Source: Planctomycetota bacterium (GTDB lineage: Bacteria > Planctomycetota > UBA1135 > UBA2386). From it: 64,000 nt of DNA. Every line of letters begins with the position of its first letter. Positions within the stretch are counted from its first letter, which is position 1. Shown piece by piece: positions 1-8,314 of the stretch. The stretch spans positions 74,420 through 138,419 of the forward strand of contig JAEUHR010000039.1 in the NCBI GenBank assembly GCA_016794425.1. The letters are read 5' to 3'. The notes beneath the pieces are model-generated. The model made no database searches. It had not been told where the DNA came from and saw only the letters and a list, made by a program, of their open reading frames with translations. Made by a program: the position numbers and the translations under genes.

Positions 1-2
1 TC

Positions 3-83
3 GCGCTGCGCGAGGCACTGGTCGAACGGTTGCCGGAAGAGGCGGTGTTCCGCACGCAGTGGCCGGCAGCCACGCTGGCGTAA
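3..83 (+). CDS. C-terminal end of an unknown gene (5' end outside window)
   Basis: An open frame enters from the left edge and stops at TAA 81-83. The readable tail is 26 residues and ends RTQWPAATLA. It has the composition of a normal coding sequence for this genome. The next gene starts 10 bp later, so the two are probably co-transcribed. DUF1826-type genes often sit beside CobW-family GTPase genes, which makes that one guess for this tail, but the fragment is too short to identify. Confidence 0.45.
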   Translation, partial: ALREALVERLPEEAVFRTQWPAATLA

Positions 84-93
84 GCTCGAGACG

Positions 94-816
94 ATGCCCG
101 CTGCTGCCGAAGACCCGTCGCGCGACCCGCCGTGGCTGGTCTCGGTCGCCACGGCGGCGCAGTTCTTCGCCACACCGCTGCGCGGCGAGCACAACGCGGT
201 GCGCTGGCGACGGTCGCCGGCCGGCGACTTCGCCGAACTCGCGCAGCTCGCGGCGGCGATCGATGCCGCCGACCGCGTGCCGCTCGACGAGACGATCCTG
301 CTGGACCTGCGCCGGCACGCGTCGCTGGCCGGCAGCGCCGCGATCGACCGCGTGCTCGCGGACCTGGCGCTGCTGCGCGACCACGGCCACGAGCCGTCGG
401 TCGAACTGCTGCGTCGGTACGAACGCGACCCCGATCCCGACCTGCCGATCGACGTGCACTCGTTCCACGTCGACACCGCGAACGCGGCGACGGAGACGAT
501 CCTGTGCACCTACTTCGGCGCGCCGAGCGAAGTGCTGGCGCGCGCCGACGCACTGCGATGCGTCGACGAGCCGACGCTGCGCGCCCGCCTGTGGCAGAGG
601 TTCGGTGCCGGGGACGACCCGGCGTTCGCAGCCTGGCTCGCCGAACACGCGTTCGACCTGCACTACCGGCCGCGCGAAGGCGCCGCGCCGCCGTTCGCCT
701 TCGGGCGCGGCGAACTGTGTCGGCTGGCGGTCGAGCATCCCTTTGCTGCCGCGCGGGCGTGTGTGCATCGGGCGCCGCCGCACGACGGCGTGCCGCGGCT
801 GCTGCTGATCAGCTGA
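94..816 (+). CDS. DUF1826-like protein
   Basis: A 240-residue soluble protein with no signal peptide or membrane segment. The middle carries FHVDTANAATETILCTYFG, and the end carries ACVHRAPPHDGVPRLLLIS. These resemble the 'FH.D....L..TY.G' and 'HR.PP....R.LL' blocks of the DUF1826 family, a cupin-like family of unknown biochemical role often found beside CobW-type metal GTPases. Function is not known and is not proposed here. The ATG at 94 follows the preceding stop by 10 bp, consistent with an operon. A frame beginning at 59 overlaps but has arginine- and serine-rich noise typical of a shadow frame. The family call is from motif memory only. Confidence 0.7.
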   Translation: MPAAAEDPSRDPPWLVSVATAAQFFATPLRGEHNAVRWRRSPAGDFAELAQLAAAIDAADRVPLDETILLDLRRHASLAGSAAIDRVLADLALLRDHGHEPSVELLRRYERDPDPDLPIDVHSFHVDTANAATETILCTYFGAPSEVLARADALRCVDEPTLRARLWQRFGAGDDPAFAAWLAEHAFDLHYRPREGAAPPFAFGRGELCRLAVEHPFAAARACVHRAPPHDGVPRLLLIS

Positions 817-883
817 CGGGTCGCGGCGGGGCGCGGCCGCGTCGTTGCCGCTGCGCGGCGCCGGCGGGAGGGAGGCCAGCCCC

Positions 884-1372
884 CTACTGCACGATCACCA
901 GCGCGGCGTCGGAGAACGTGAACCCGTCGCCGGCGGCGCCACCGGGCGGCGCGACGCTGAAGGCGACCGACTGGGCGAAGAAGCCGACCCCGGGCAGCCC
1001 GAGTGGCACCATCAGTTGCACCGGCCCCGATCCCGTCGTCAGGAAGATGTCCGGCGCAACGTGCAGCATGCACCCGACGCCGAAGTCGGGCAGCGGGACG
1101 GCGACCTGCTGGAAGCCGATCACGACCGCCCGGACCGGCACGACGACACCGCAGGCCTCGAACAGGTTCACGTGCGCGTCGAGCGTGCAGGTCGTGACGT
1201 CGAGCGTGTAGGTCGTCGTCGTCGGCACGCCGACCAGTTTGCAGTAGCCGGTGCTGCCGACGTTGCAGCCGGTGCCGACAGTCTGCGTCGTCACCGTCGT
1301 GACCAGGCATTGCGCCGGCAACGCGGCCGCAGCCGCAACCAGCCATGCACCCAGCGAGGCGATCGTGTTCAT
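884..1372 (-). CDS. Small secreted protein consisting mainly of the shared C-terminal module
   Basis: The 162-residue product starts at an ATG preceded by GGAGGAAC, one of the clearest ribosome-binding sites in the window. This decides against a longer frame from 1570. A signal peptide (MNTIASLGAWLVAAAAALPA) is followed by a cysteine-rich stretch. The second half has VPLPDFGVGCMLHVAPDIFL, then G.GFFAQ, and ends GFTFSDAALVIVQ. These match the closing module of the larger repeat proteins in this window (pattern: basic or LPL stretch, G-C-x-L, D-I-L, G.PF..Q, SNAL.L). It is therefore nearly a free-standing copy of that module. It probably acts at the cell surface or in the periplasm. Function is unknown. 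Confidence 0.75.
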   Translation of the reverse strand: MNTIASLGAWLVAAAAALPAQCLVTTVTTQTVGTGCNVGSTGYCKLVGVPTTTTYTLDVTTCTLDAHVNLFEACGVVVPVRAVVIGFQQVAVPLPDFGVGCMLHVAPDIFLTTGSGPVQLMVPLGLPGVGFFAQSVAFSVAPPGGAAGDGFTFSDAALVIVQ

Positions 1373-1690
1373 GTTCCTCCGTGGAGTTCGTAGCGCCGTC
1401 GCGAGAGTCGCGACGGGCTCGGCACGGTAGCGCCGCGCAACTCGGTTGGGCCGATGCTCAGGCAGGTCTCCCTGCCGCGTTTTTCCGAGCGCCCGTTGGC
1501 GGGTGCCCGCGTGTGCAGCCAGCCACTGCCAGACCGCCGAGTCACTCTGAACGGGCCTCGCAGTCGACATCCTCCGCCGGGGCGACGATCGCCAAGGGCG
1601 GGTTCACGACCGGCGAACTGCGCACTCATTGACTCGCCTTGTTGCACGAGCAGGCGGCCGCAAGGTGGCGCGAACGGCGCCAGTGTTCGA
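1373..1690. other. Intergenic region of 318 bp
   Basis: Upstream region of the small secreted protein (minus strand) and downstream region of the sigma factor (minus strand). No coding sequence is convincing here. It holds one hairpin followed by T residues at 1461-1484, listed separately. Otherwise nothing was recognised. Confidence 0.5.
1461..1484 (+). terminator. Hairpin with T-run, possible plus-strand terminator
   Basis: GGCAGG, a 4-base loop, CCTGCC, then GCGTTTTT. The stem is perfect but only 6 bp. The T-run lies on the plus-strand side, while both neighbouring genes run on the minus strand, so its role is unclear. It could stop read-through from the plus-strand gene ending at 816, or be chance. 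Confidence 0.3.
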
Positions 1691-2281
1691 TCACGGCAGC
1701 GTGATGCCGCGGCGCTTCAGGCACTGCGACAGGTGCAGCAGTGCCCGCACGAGCAGCTGGCGCACGGCCGCCTCGCTGCGCCCCATCGACTCGGCGATCA
1801 CCGCGTGTGGCAGCTGCACGATGCGAGCCAACGTGATCACCTCGCGGTGTTCTTCGCTCAGCTCCGCCAGCGCCCCGGCCAATGCCTCAGCGGTTTCGCG
1901 GCCGATCGCGTCGATGCTCGGTGTCAGGTAGCTCGCGGCCTGCACGATGGATCCGTCATCGACGTCCTGCTCGCGGGCGACATCGCGCTTGCCGCGGCCG
2001 TGGAAGCGCTGCTTGTCGCGGATCTTGTTCAGGGCAGCCGTGAACAGCCAATCGCGGAACCGTTCCTCGCCACGGAACTCGAATCCCGGAGCGGCAGCAA
2101 GCAGTTCACGGCAGACCGACTGCACCACGTCCACGGAGGCCTCGCGGGCGCGCACCCGGCCGCCGAGGCGCAGGCGGACGAACGCGTGCAACCGGGGCTG
2201 GTAGCGCTCGATCAGTCGCTCGACGGCCCCCTGGTCGCCGGCGCGGGCGGCCTCGAACAGCGCGTGGTCGTCGGGGGTCAC
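1691..2281 (-). CDS. RNA polymerase ECF-type sigma factor
   Basis: Sigma-70 family factor of about 196 residues. Region 2 is visible as VERLIERYQPRLHAFVRLRL and DVVQSVCRELL, followed by FRDWLFTAALNKIRDKQR. Region 4 is LAELSEEHREVITLARIVQL followed by a helix-turn-helix with AVIAESMGRSEAAVRQLLVR. The GTG at 2281 is preferred because the protein then begins directly at the sigma fold. A GTG at 2344 would add 21 residues of low-information sequence. Neither has a good ribosome-binding site. The gene lies immediately downstream of a kinase gene on the same strand (9 bp gap if the upstream start is used), so the pair is very likely one operon. The promoter targets are unknown. Confidence 0.85.
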   Translation of the reverse strand: MTPDDHALFEAARAGDQGAVERLIERYQPRLHAFVRLRLGGRVRAREASVDVVQSVCRELLAAAPGFEFRGEERFRDWLFTAALNKIRDKQRFHGRGKRDVAREQDVDDGSIVQAASYLTPSIDAIGRETAEALAGALAELSEEHREVITLARIVQLPHAVIAESMGRSEAAVRQLLVRALLHLSQCLKRRGITLP

Positions 2282-2353
2282 GGCGACAGGATACCCAGAA
2301 GACAGACCGCCCAAGAGGCATCGTTGCGGGCCCCTGCCGGCCACAGCGGCAGA

Positions 2354-5300
2354 TCAGCGATCCGTCGTTGGCAGCTGCGCTTGCAGCGCGCGACCGTCGC
2401 TCAGGACCTGTTCGTCGAAGAGGTCGGCGGGGGTCACGGCGCGCACGGCCTCCAGCCGCGGCAACGCTGCAGCCAACAGTGGCCGCGCCGCCGTTGCATC
2501 GGCCGCGGCGACGCTCAGCTCGGCGGCGCGGATGCTCGCCACCGCCCACGGCAGCACGAACCAAGGATCGTCCGGGTGCTGCGCAACGTCCTGCTCCAGC
2601 GTCTCCTTGACGCGCCGGTACGAGTCCAACGCCCGATCCCGATAGCCGGCAGCGACCTCTTCGGTGCCCGGCTCGCGGCTGGCACAACGCCACGCGAGGT
2701 GCAGGCAATCGGCGGCACGACGTCGGCCGTACCAGGTGGATCGCGCGGCGAGGATGCGTTCGGCGGCGGCAGCACAGGCGGCGTGGTCGGCATGCGCTGC
2801 CGCGAGGCGCGCGGTGAGCCAGCCCGCTTCGACGGCGCGCTTGCCGTGTTGCGGCGGGTCACGTGCGATCGTGGCGTCGGCCTTCTGCAGCCAACGCGTC
2901 GCCGCTGCCAACCGCCCGTGGTCGAGGTGCCAACGCGCAAGGCTGGCGTAGGTGCCGACCAGTTGATCCAGCTCGCGTCCGGCGACCTCCGGCTCTTCGA
3001 CCAGCACAGCCTCGACCGCCGGCCAGTACTCGTCGCCGCCGCCGCCGACGCGCGCGTCGGCGATCGCGGCGCGCAGCGCGAGGAACCGCCATCGTCGCTC
3101 GGATGGAACGTCGCCGCTCGCCTCCTGCTCCAGGATCACGGCCCGTTCGGCGCACGCCGCGGCGTCGGCCAGGACGCGCCGGTCGAAGCGATCGAGCAGG
3201 GTGATCGAGTACTCCTCCAGCATCCGGGTCAGCTCGATGGTGCGCCCCTTGGAGTCGGCCATGCGCGCGGCCACCTCTTCGCCGATCGCGATGGCCTGCC
3301 GGTAGGACGCAACGGAGTCGTCGAAGTCTCCCGCGTAGTTCTGGGCGTAGCCGAGCTGCCGCAGTGTTCGCGCATGCAGCACGCGGGGCTCCAGTCGCCT
3401 GGGCTGTGCCTGTTCCCACGCGGTCGCGGCGGTGAGCGCCGCCTGATAGTGCTCGAGCGTGCTGTGCCGTTCGCCGCGCTGGAACGCGACGTTCGCGCGC
3501 AGCATGCTCACGCGGCAGCTCAGGTGGAGCCGCTCCGCCGCGACCAGGGGCAATCGTTCGGCCGCCTGCCGCAGCACGGCTTCGCTCTCGGCCAGTCGTC
3601 CCGAGCCGTGCAGCACCTCACCGAGGTCGCAGGCGGTCAGCACGTATTCGGTCGCGATGTCGGCTGCAGGCGCAACCGACTGCAGCTTCTCGATCACCTG
3701 CAGGCTGGCCTGCAGCCACGCGAGTTCGTCGGTTTGCCGAGGGGTTGCGTTCGCGGCGCAGCGCAGCGCGATCGCGTGCAGGAGCCCGAACTGCGCCGGC
3801 CGGTCGGCAGCGCAGACGGCCAGGTGATCGATCGCCGCCGTGAACGAGGCGACGGCCCCCGCGACATCGCCTGCCAACGAACGGGCACGGCCGTCCTCGC
3901 ACAGCGCCTCGCCCAGCAAGCCGCGAAGCACGCTGTCGGACGGCGCCTCCGACCACAGGGCTTCGGCCTCGCGAACGGTCGTCCGCGCGGACTCGTTCGC
4001 GCGCGGCGCCTCGCCGAGCAGCACGTGCACGTGCGTCAGGTCCAGCAACGCGCGGCAGCGCCTGGCGCGCACGGCCGGATCGGTCGGGCGTTCCTGCACG
4101 AAACGGTCGTAGAACGAGAGCGCGTCCCCCAGCATCGCCTGGCGCGTCGCATCGCCTTCGGGTGCCTCGCGGATCAGAGGATCGTTCGCCCGTTCGAGCA
4201 GGCGTTCGACGGCCGCCGTGGCAGTGGCGAAGCTGGCGTCGGCTCGCGCCATGGCGGCGTCGATCTCGGCGCCGACGCTGCGGCGGTCGTGCAGGACGAG
4301 CGCCAGGCTGCAGATCGCGACCAGTGTGGCGCTGCCGAGCGCCAACACGGCGGTGCGATGCCGCCGCACGAGCCGCTTCAAGCGGTAGGTCGTCGACGGC
4401 GGCAGGGCGTGCACGGGCTCGGCGCGGCGATGGCGCTCGAGGTCGTCGATCAGCTCCTGCACCGACTGGTAGCGCGCGGCCCGTTCGCGGTGCAGGCACT
4501 TCAACACGATCCAGTCGAGGTCGCCGCGCAGCCGGCTCGCGAGCCGCCGTGGCTGGGTCGCCCGATCGCGGGCGATCGTCGCCGCCGTACCCGCGCTCGT
4601 CGACACGCGTGTGCTCGGCCGTGCCGGATCGGTGTCGGTCGCCGCGGCGCCGACGGACCATGGCAGTTGGCCGCACAGCAGTTCGTAGAGCATCACGCCG
4701 AGGCAGAACACGTCGGCGCGCGCATCGACGTCCTCGGACGAGCCCTTCTGCTGTTCGGGACTCATGTATCCCGGCGTGCCGATGACGCGCCCGGCTTCGG
4801 TGTCGAACGACCGGGCCACGCCGCTGCCCTGCAGGACCTTGGCGATGCCGAAGTCGATCACCTTCGGCCGCGGCTGGCCGTCGATGTCGACGACCAGCAC
4901 GTTGGCCGGCTTCAGGTCGCGATGCACGATGCCGCGGTCGTGGGCGTGTTGGACCCCGCGGCACAGCTCACAGAACAGCTCGATGCGCGCCTCGACGCTC
5001 GATGCGTGGTCGTCGCACCAGCGATCGATCGGCGTGCCGTCGATGGCGTCCATGACGAAGAACGGACGGCCATCGCCGAGCGCGCCGGCGTCGAACACCT
5101 GGGCGATCGCCGGATGCTGCATCGACGCGATCAGCTGCCGCTCCGCCTCGAAGCGCAGCAACGTGGTGCGGTCGCCGGCGCCGGCACGCAGCACCTTGAC
5201 GGCGACGTTGCGACGCACGGGCTCGACCTGTTCGCACAGGAACACCTCGCCGAACGCACCGCTGCCGAGCTTCCGGAGCACTCGGTAGCGACCGAGTTGC

Positions 5301-5524
5301 GTCGGCAGTTCCTGGCGCGGACCGTAGCCGCCGTCGAGCAGACGCTCGACGGCGCTCAGTTCGGCGAACAGACGCTGCAGCGTCGCGGCGTGCCCGGGGT
5401 GCGTCGCGCAGAGCGTCGCGAACGCGCGACCCCGCTCCGGTTCGGTCGCGGCCATCGCCTCGGTCGCCGCAGCCAGAAGATCGGCGGGCAGTCCGGCAGT
5501 GATGTCGAGCGCGTCCTCGGACAT
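2354..5524 (-). CDS. Membrane Ser/Thr protein kinase with C-terminal TPR-like region
   Basis: 1056 residues. The kinase domain spans about residues 78-370: glycine loop KLGSGAFGEV, AVKVL with Lys110, HRDLKPAN at 201-208, DFG at 224-226, and GTPGYMSPEQ. A single membrane segment lies at about 391-411. The remaining 640 residues are alpha-helical, alanine-rich and TPR-like, with repeated A..Y..A patterns such as HYQAALTAATAWE and SVASYRQAIAIGEE, and are predicted to face the periplasm. The N-terminal 75 residues resemble the short helical leader common to planctomycete kinases. The sigma factor gene follows directly, so phosphorylation-dependent control of that sigma factor is a reasonable inference, not shown by sequence. 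All key catalytic motifs are present. Confidence 0.93.
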   Translation of the reverse strand: MSEDALDITAGLPADLLAAATEAMAATEPERGRAFATLCATHPGHAATLQRLFAELSAVERLLDGGYGPRQELPTQLGRYRVLRKLGSGAFGEVFLCEQVEPVRRNVAVKVLRAGAGDRTTLLRFEAERQLIASMQHPAIAQVFDAGALGDGRPFFVMDAIDGTPIDRWCDDHASSVEARIELFCELCRGVQHAHDRGIVHRDLKPANVLVVDIDGQPRPKVIDFGIAKVLQGSGVARSFDTEAGRVIGTPGYMSPEQQKGSSEDVDARADVFCLGVMLYELLCGQLPWSVGAAATDTDPARPSTRVSTSAGTAATIARDRATQPRRLASRLRGDLDWIVLKCLHRERAARYQSVQELIDDLERHRRAEPVHALPPSTTYRLKRLVRRHRTAVLALGSATLVAICSLALVLHDRRSVGAEIDAAMARADASFATATAAVERLLERANDPLIREAPEGDATRQAMLGDALSFYDRFVQERPTDPAVRARRCRALLDLTHVHVLLGEAPRANESARTTVREAEALWSEAPSDSVLRGLLGEALCEDGRARSLAGDVAGAVASFTAAIDHLAVCAADRPAQFGLLHAIALRCAANATPRQTDELAWLQASLQVIEKLQSVAPAADIATEYVLTACDLGEVLHGSGRLAESEAVLRQAAERLPLVAAERLHLSCRVSMLRANVAFQRGERHSTLEHYQAALTAATAWEQAQPRRLEPRVLHARTLRQLGYAQNYAGDFDDSVASYRQAIAIGEEVAARMADSKGRTIELTRMLEEYSITLLDRFDRRVLADAAACAERAVILEQEASGDVPSERRWRFLALRAAIADARVGGGGDEYWPAVEAVLVEEPEVAGRELDQLVGTYASLARWHLDHGRLAAATRWLQKADATIARDPPQHGKRAVEAGWLTARLAAAHADHAACAAAAERILAARSTWYGRRRAADCLHLAWRCASREPGTEEVAAGYRDRALDSYRRVKETLEQDVAQHPDDPWFVLPWAVASIRAAELSVAAADATAARPLLAAALPRLEAVRAVTPADLFDEQVLSDGRALQAQLPTTDR

Positions 5525-5687
5525 TTGGCGTGCGGGAGTCTAGCCCGTCGGGGGTTTGGTCGTCACCGCGCCGTACGGGCGTCGTTCCGCCGGCGGCTGG
5601 TCGGTTCGTGGTCGCCGCGAACGATGCGATCACCGCGAAGCGCAGCTCGAACGCGCATTGGCCGGGGATCCGCGCAGCTCGGGTTCC

Positions 5688-5734
5688 GCGTCACGCGGCG
5701 TGCGAAGCGTCGTTTCCATGCGCGAAGTACCGAC
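5688..5734 (+). promoter_or_regulatory. Conserved upstream element, copy 1 of 4
   Basis: Begins GCGTCACGCG and runs to the ATG at 5735, with CGTCGTTTCC in the middle and GCGCGAAGT before the start. The same layout (GCGTCAC 45-47 bp before the start codon, then CGTCGTTTCC or CTCGTTCCC) precedes the next two paralogous genes, and a fourth copy lies at 13475. It probably holds the promoter or an operator and the start region. It may simply have been duplicated along with the genes. Confidence 0.6.
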
Positions 5735-8233
5735 ATGTCACTCCCCACCGCACTGCTCGCGGCCGCGCTCGCGTGGCTCGCCGTTCCGCTCGCCGCCCAA
5801 TGCACCACCGAATGGTCCTCGGGTGGACCGCAACCGCAGCTGTCCGGCTGGGGCGCGTGTTCGACGCTGTGGGATCCCGACGGCGCCGGGCCGGCGGTGA
5901 CGCGGCTCGTGGTCGGCGGCGAGTACCTGAAGGGCGGTTCGGCGGGCGTCGATGGCACGGTGATGACGTGGGACGGCAGCCAATGGGAATCGCTCGGCTC
6001 GGGACCCGGCACCTCGCCCGTTGGCACCGCCGTGGTGCAGGCGCTCACGGTCTGGAACGGACTGCTCGTCGCCGGCGGCAACTTCACCGGCGGCGGCATG
6101 GACCACATCGCCCTGTGGGACGGCGCCGCCTGGCAGGGGCTCGGCTCCGGGTTTCCCATCGGTGTGCAGCAGCTCACCACCTGGAACAACCTGCTGGTCG
6201 CCACGAGCCAGACCGGCGGCGTGCCCATGATCCGGACCTGGAACGGCGTGACGTGGACCTCGCTGCCGCAGCCGCCCAACCTCATGTTCCCGCACGCCAC
6301 GATCACGTACCAGGGTCTCCTGTGCGTCGCCGGTGCCGAGAACACGCCGACCCAGGGCGTGCTCGAACGCTGGAACGGCACCACCTGGCTGCCGACGATC
6401 TTCGCCCAGACCTCGATCGAGTGCCTCGCCGTGTGGCCGAGCCTTGCCGTCGGCGGCACGGACAAGCTCTATGCCGGTGGCCTGTTCCAGACCATCGGCG
6501 GCGCGGCCTGCGCGAACCTCGCCGTGACGTCGGGCGGCACCGCGTTCGCCTGGAGCTCCGTCGTCACCGGCGGCCTGCCGGCGCGGTGCGACCACCTGCA
6601 CGTGCGGCGGAGTGGCCTGACGACCGCCGCAATCGTCGCCGTCGTCAACAGCACGACGACGCCGGTGCTGCAGCTGTCGGGCGGTTCGTTCGTGGCGATG
6701 GGCAACGCGCCGCTCGCGTCGGTCGCGTACTACAACAGCGCCTACCACGGCACGACCTTCGACACCGCGACCGACGACAACTCGCTGCTGCGCTACGACG
6801 GCACGCAGTGGGCCCCCGTGGTCGGCGCAGGCCTCGTCGGCGAAGTGCGCGCGCTGTGCCCGAGCGGCCCCGACATGATCGTCGGTGGCGCGTTCACGAC
6901 GATCTCGGGCACGGCGATGAACCACGTCGCGCGCTGGGACGGCTCGACGTTCACGCCGCTCGGCTCGGGGCTCGTCGGCGGCAGCGTCGAGGCCCTGCTC
7001 GGGCTGCCGAACGGCGACATCGTCGCGGGCGGCCAGTTCCTCGGCGCCGGCTTCGGCTCGCCGTGCATCGCGCGCTGGGACGGCACGGCGTGGTCGGGCT
7101 TCGGTCCCGGCATCAACGGTCCGGTGCGTGCCCTCTGCCGGCTGCCGAACGGGGACCTGATCGCCGGCGGCGGCTTCACGACCGCCGGTGGTCTGCCGTG
7201 CGCCAACGTCGCGCGCTGGGACGGCACCGCGTGGTCGCCGCTCGGCCTCGGCACCAACGGCGACGTGATGGCGCTCGCGGTGCGCAGCGATGGGTCGCTG
7301 TTCGCGGGCGGTGCGTTCACGACCGCCGGCGGCGCCGTGTGCAACCGCGTCGCGCAGTGGAACGGCACCGCGTGGCTACCGGTCGGCGCCGGCACCAACG
7401 ACACCGTGCAGGCATTCACGCTGCGGCCGAACGGCGACCTGATCGCAGTCGGCGCGTTCACCAGCGCCGGCGGCCTGCCCGCCGCCCGCTGCGCGCGCTG
7501 GAACGGCGTGTCCTGGACGAACATGGGCGCCGTCAGCGCCACCAACCGACCGGTGTACGCGGTGTGCACGCTGCCGAACGGCGACGTCGTCGGCGGCCGT
7601 TCGTTCGGCCAGGCCGCGGCGGCCAGCGGCGACGACCTCGCGCGCTGGAACGGCGCGTCGTGGAGCGACCTCGGCGGCGACCTGGAGCATTACTTCACCA
7701 GCTACCCGGTCGCGATCCGGGCCCTGGCGCCTCGCGCCGACGGCGCCCTGATCGTCGGCGGCACGTTCAGCACGGCCGGCGGCCAGATGAGCAAGAGCCT
7801 CGCGGTGCTGGCCTCGACCTGCCCGGCGACGTCGACGCCGTACGGCACCGGTTGCAGCAGCGCCGCCGGTCCGCTGGTGCTCACCGCCGACACGCTGCCT
7901 TGGATCGGCAGCACGTTCCGCACCACCACGACCGGCATCGCGCCGCTGACCGTGTGCCTCGGCCTGATCGGCCTGTCGCAGACGTCGATCCCGCTGGGAG
8001 CACTGCTCGCCGAAGGCCAGCCGGGCTGCGACCTGCTGGTGTCGCTCGACATCCTGCTGACGCCCGAGCCTGGCGCCGGCACCGTGTCGACGACGTTCGC
8101 GCTCGCCAACGACCCGTCGCTGATCGGCGTGCCGTTCTACCAGCAGACGTTCCCGTTCGAGCTCGATCTCAATGGCGCCATCGTCGCGGTCCGCGCCAGC
8201 AACGCGCTGTCCCTCGTGATCGGCAGGCTGTGA
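5735..8233 (+). CDS. Secreted delta-60 repeat protein, tandem paralogue A
   Basis: 832 residues from the ATG at 5735. The reading frame is open far upstream, but that stretch is antisense to the kinase and not a protein. A signal peptide (MSLPTALLAAALAWLAVPLA) is followed by a beta-propeller-like body of about 45-residue repeats with the core NGD.IAGG.FTTAGG....ARWDG.AW..LG.GTN. These match delta-60/WD-like repeats. The last 125 residues form the shared C-terminal module: YGTGCSSAAGPLVLTADTLP, GQPGCDLLVSLDILL, IGVPFYQQTFPFELD, and SNALSLVIG. The next two genes are full-length paralogues. It is likely a surface or periplasmic protein; ligand and function are unknown. Confidence 0.9.
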   Translation: MSLPTALLAAALAWLAVPLAAQCTTEWSSGGPQPQLSGWGACSTLWDPDGAGPAVTRLVVGGEYLKGGSAGVDGTVMTWDGSQWESLGSGPGTSPVGTAVVQALTVWNGLLVAGGNFTGGGMDHIALWDGAAWQGLGSGFPIGVQQLTTWNNLLVATSQTGGVPMIRTWNGVTWTSLPQPPNLMFPHATITYQGLLCVAGAENTPTQGVLERWNGTTWLPTIFAQTSIECLAVWPSLAVGGTDKLYAGGLFQTIGGAACANLAVTSGGTAFAWSSVVTGGLPARCDHLHVRRSGLTTAAIVAVVNSTTTPVLQLSGGSFVAMGNAPLASVAYYNSAYHGTTFDTATDDNSLLRYDGTQWAPVVGAGLVGEVRALCPSGPDMIVGGAFTTISGTAMNHVARWDGSTFTPLGSGLVGGSVEALLGLPNGDIVAGGQFLGAGFGSPCIARWDGTAWSGFGPGINGPVRALCRLPNGDLIAGGGFTTAGGLPCANVARWDGTAWSPLGLGTNGDVMALAVRSDGSLFAGGAFTTAGGAVCNRVAQWNGTAWLPVGAGTNDTVQAFTLRPNGDLIAVGAFTSAGGLPAARCARWNGVSWTNMGAVSATNRPVYAVCTLPNGDVVGGRSFGQAAAASGDDLARWNGASWSDLGGDLEHYFTSYPVAIRALAPRADGALIVGGTFSTAGGQMSKSLAVLASTCPATSTPYGTGCSSAAGPLVLTADTLPWIGSTFRTTTTGIAPLTVCLGLIGLSQTSIPLGALLAEGQPGCDLLVSLDILLTPEPGAGTVSTTFALANDPSLIGVPFYQQTFPFELDLNGAIVAVRASNALSLVIGRL

Positions 8234-8269
8234 TCGACGCGCACTTCCACCGATCGCGCGCGCGGTTTC

Positions 8270-8314
8270 GCGTCACGGCGGACGTTCGACCTCGTTCCCG
8301 ACGCCGAGATGTCC
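8270..8314 (+). promoter_or_regulatory. Conserved upstream element, copy 2 of 4
   Basis: Starts GCGTCACGGCG and continues with CTCGTTCCCGACGCCGAG up to the second in-frame ATG (8315). Spacing from GCGTCAC to the ATG is 45 bp, matching 47 and 46 bp in the paralogues. This spacing supports 8315 rather than 8309 as the start of the gene. Confidence 0.55.

Noticed and set aside
1454..5734. A very long plus-strand frame through 1454-5734, continuous with the delta-60 gene
   Set aside because: It is antisense to the kinase and sigma genes, is arginine- and glutamine-rich, and lacks any motif. It comes from the codon bias of a GC-rich genome. The real gene starts at 5735.
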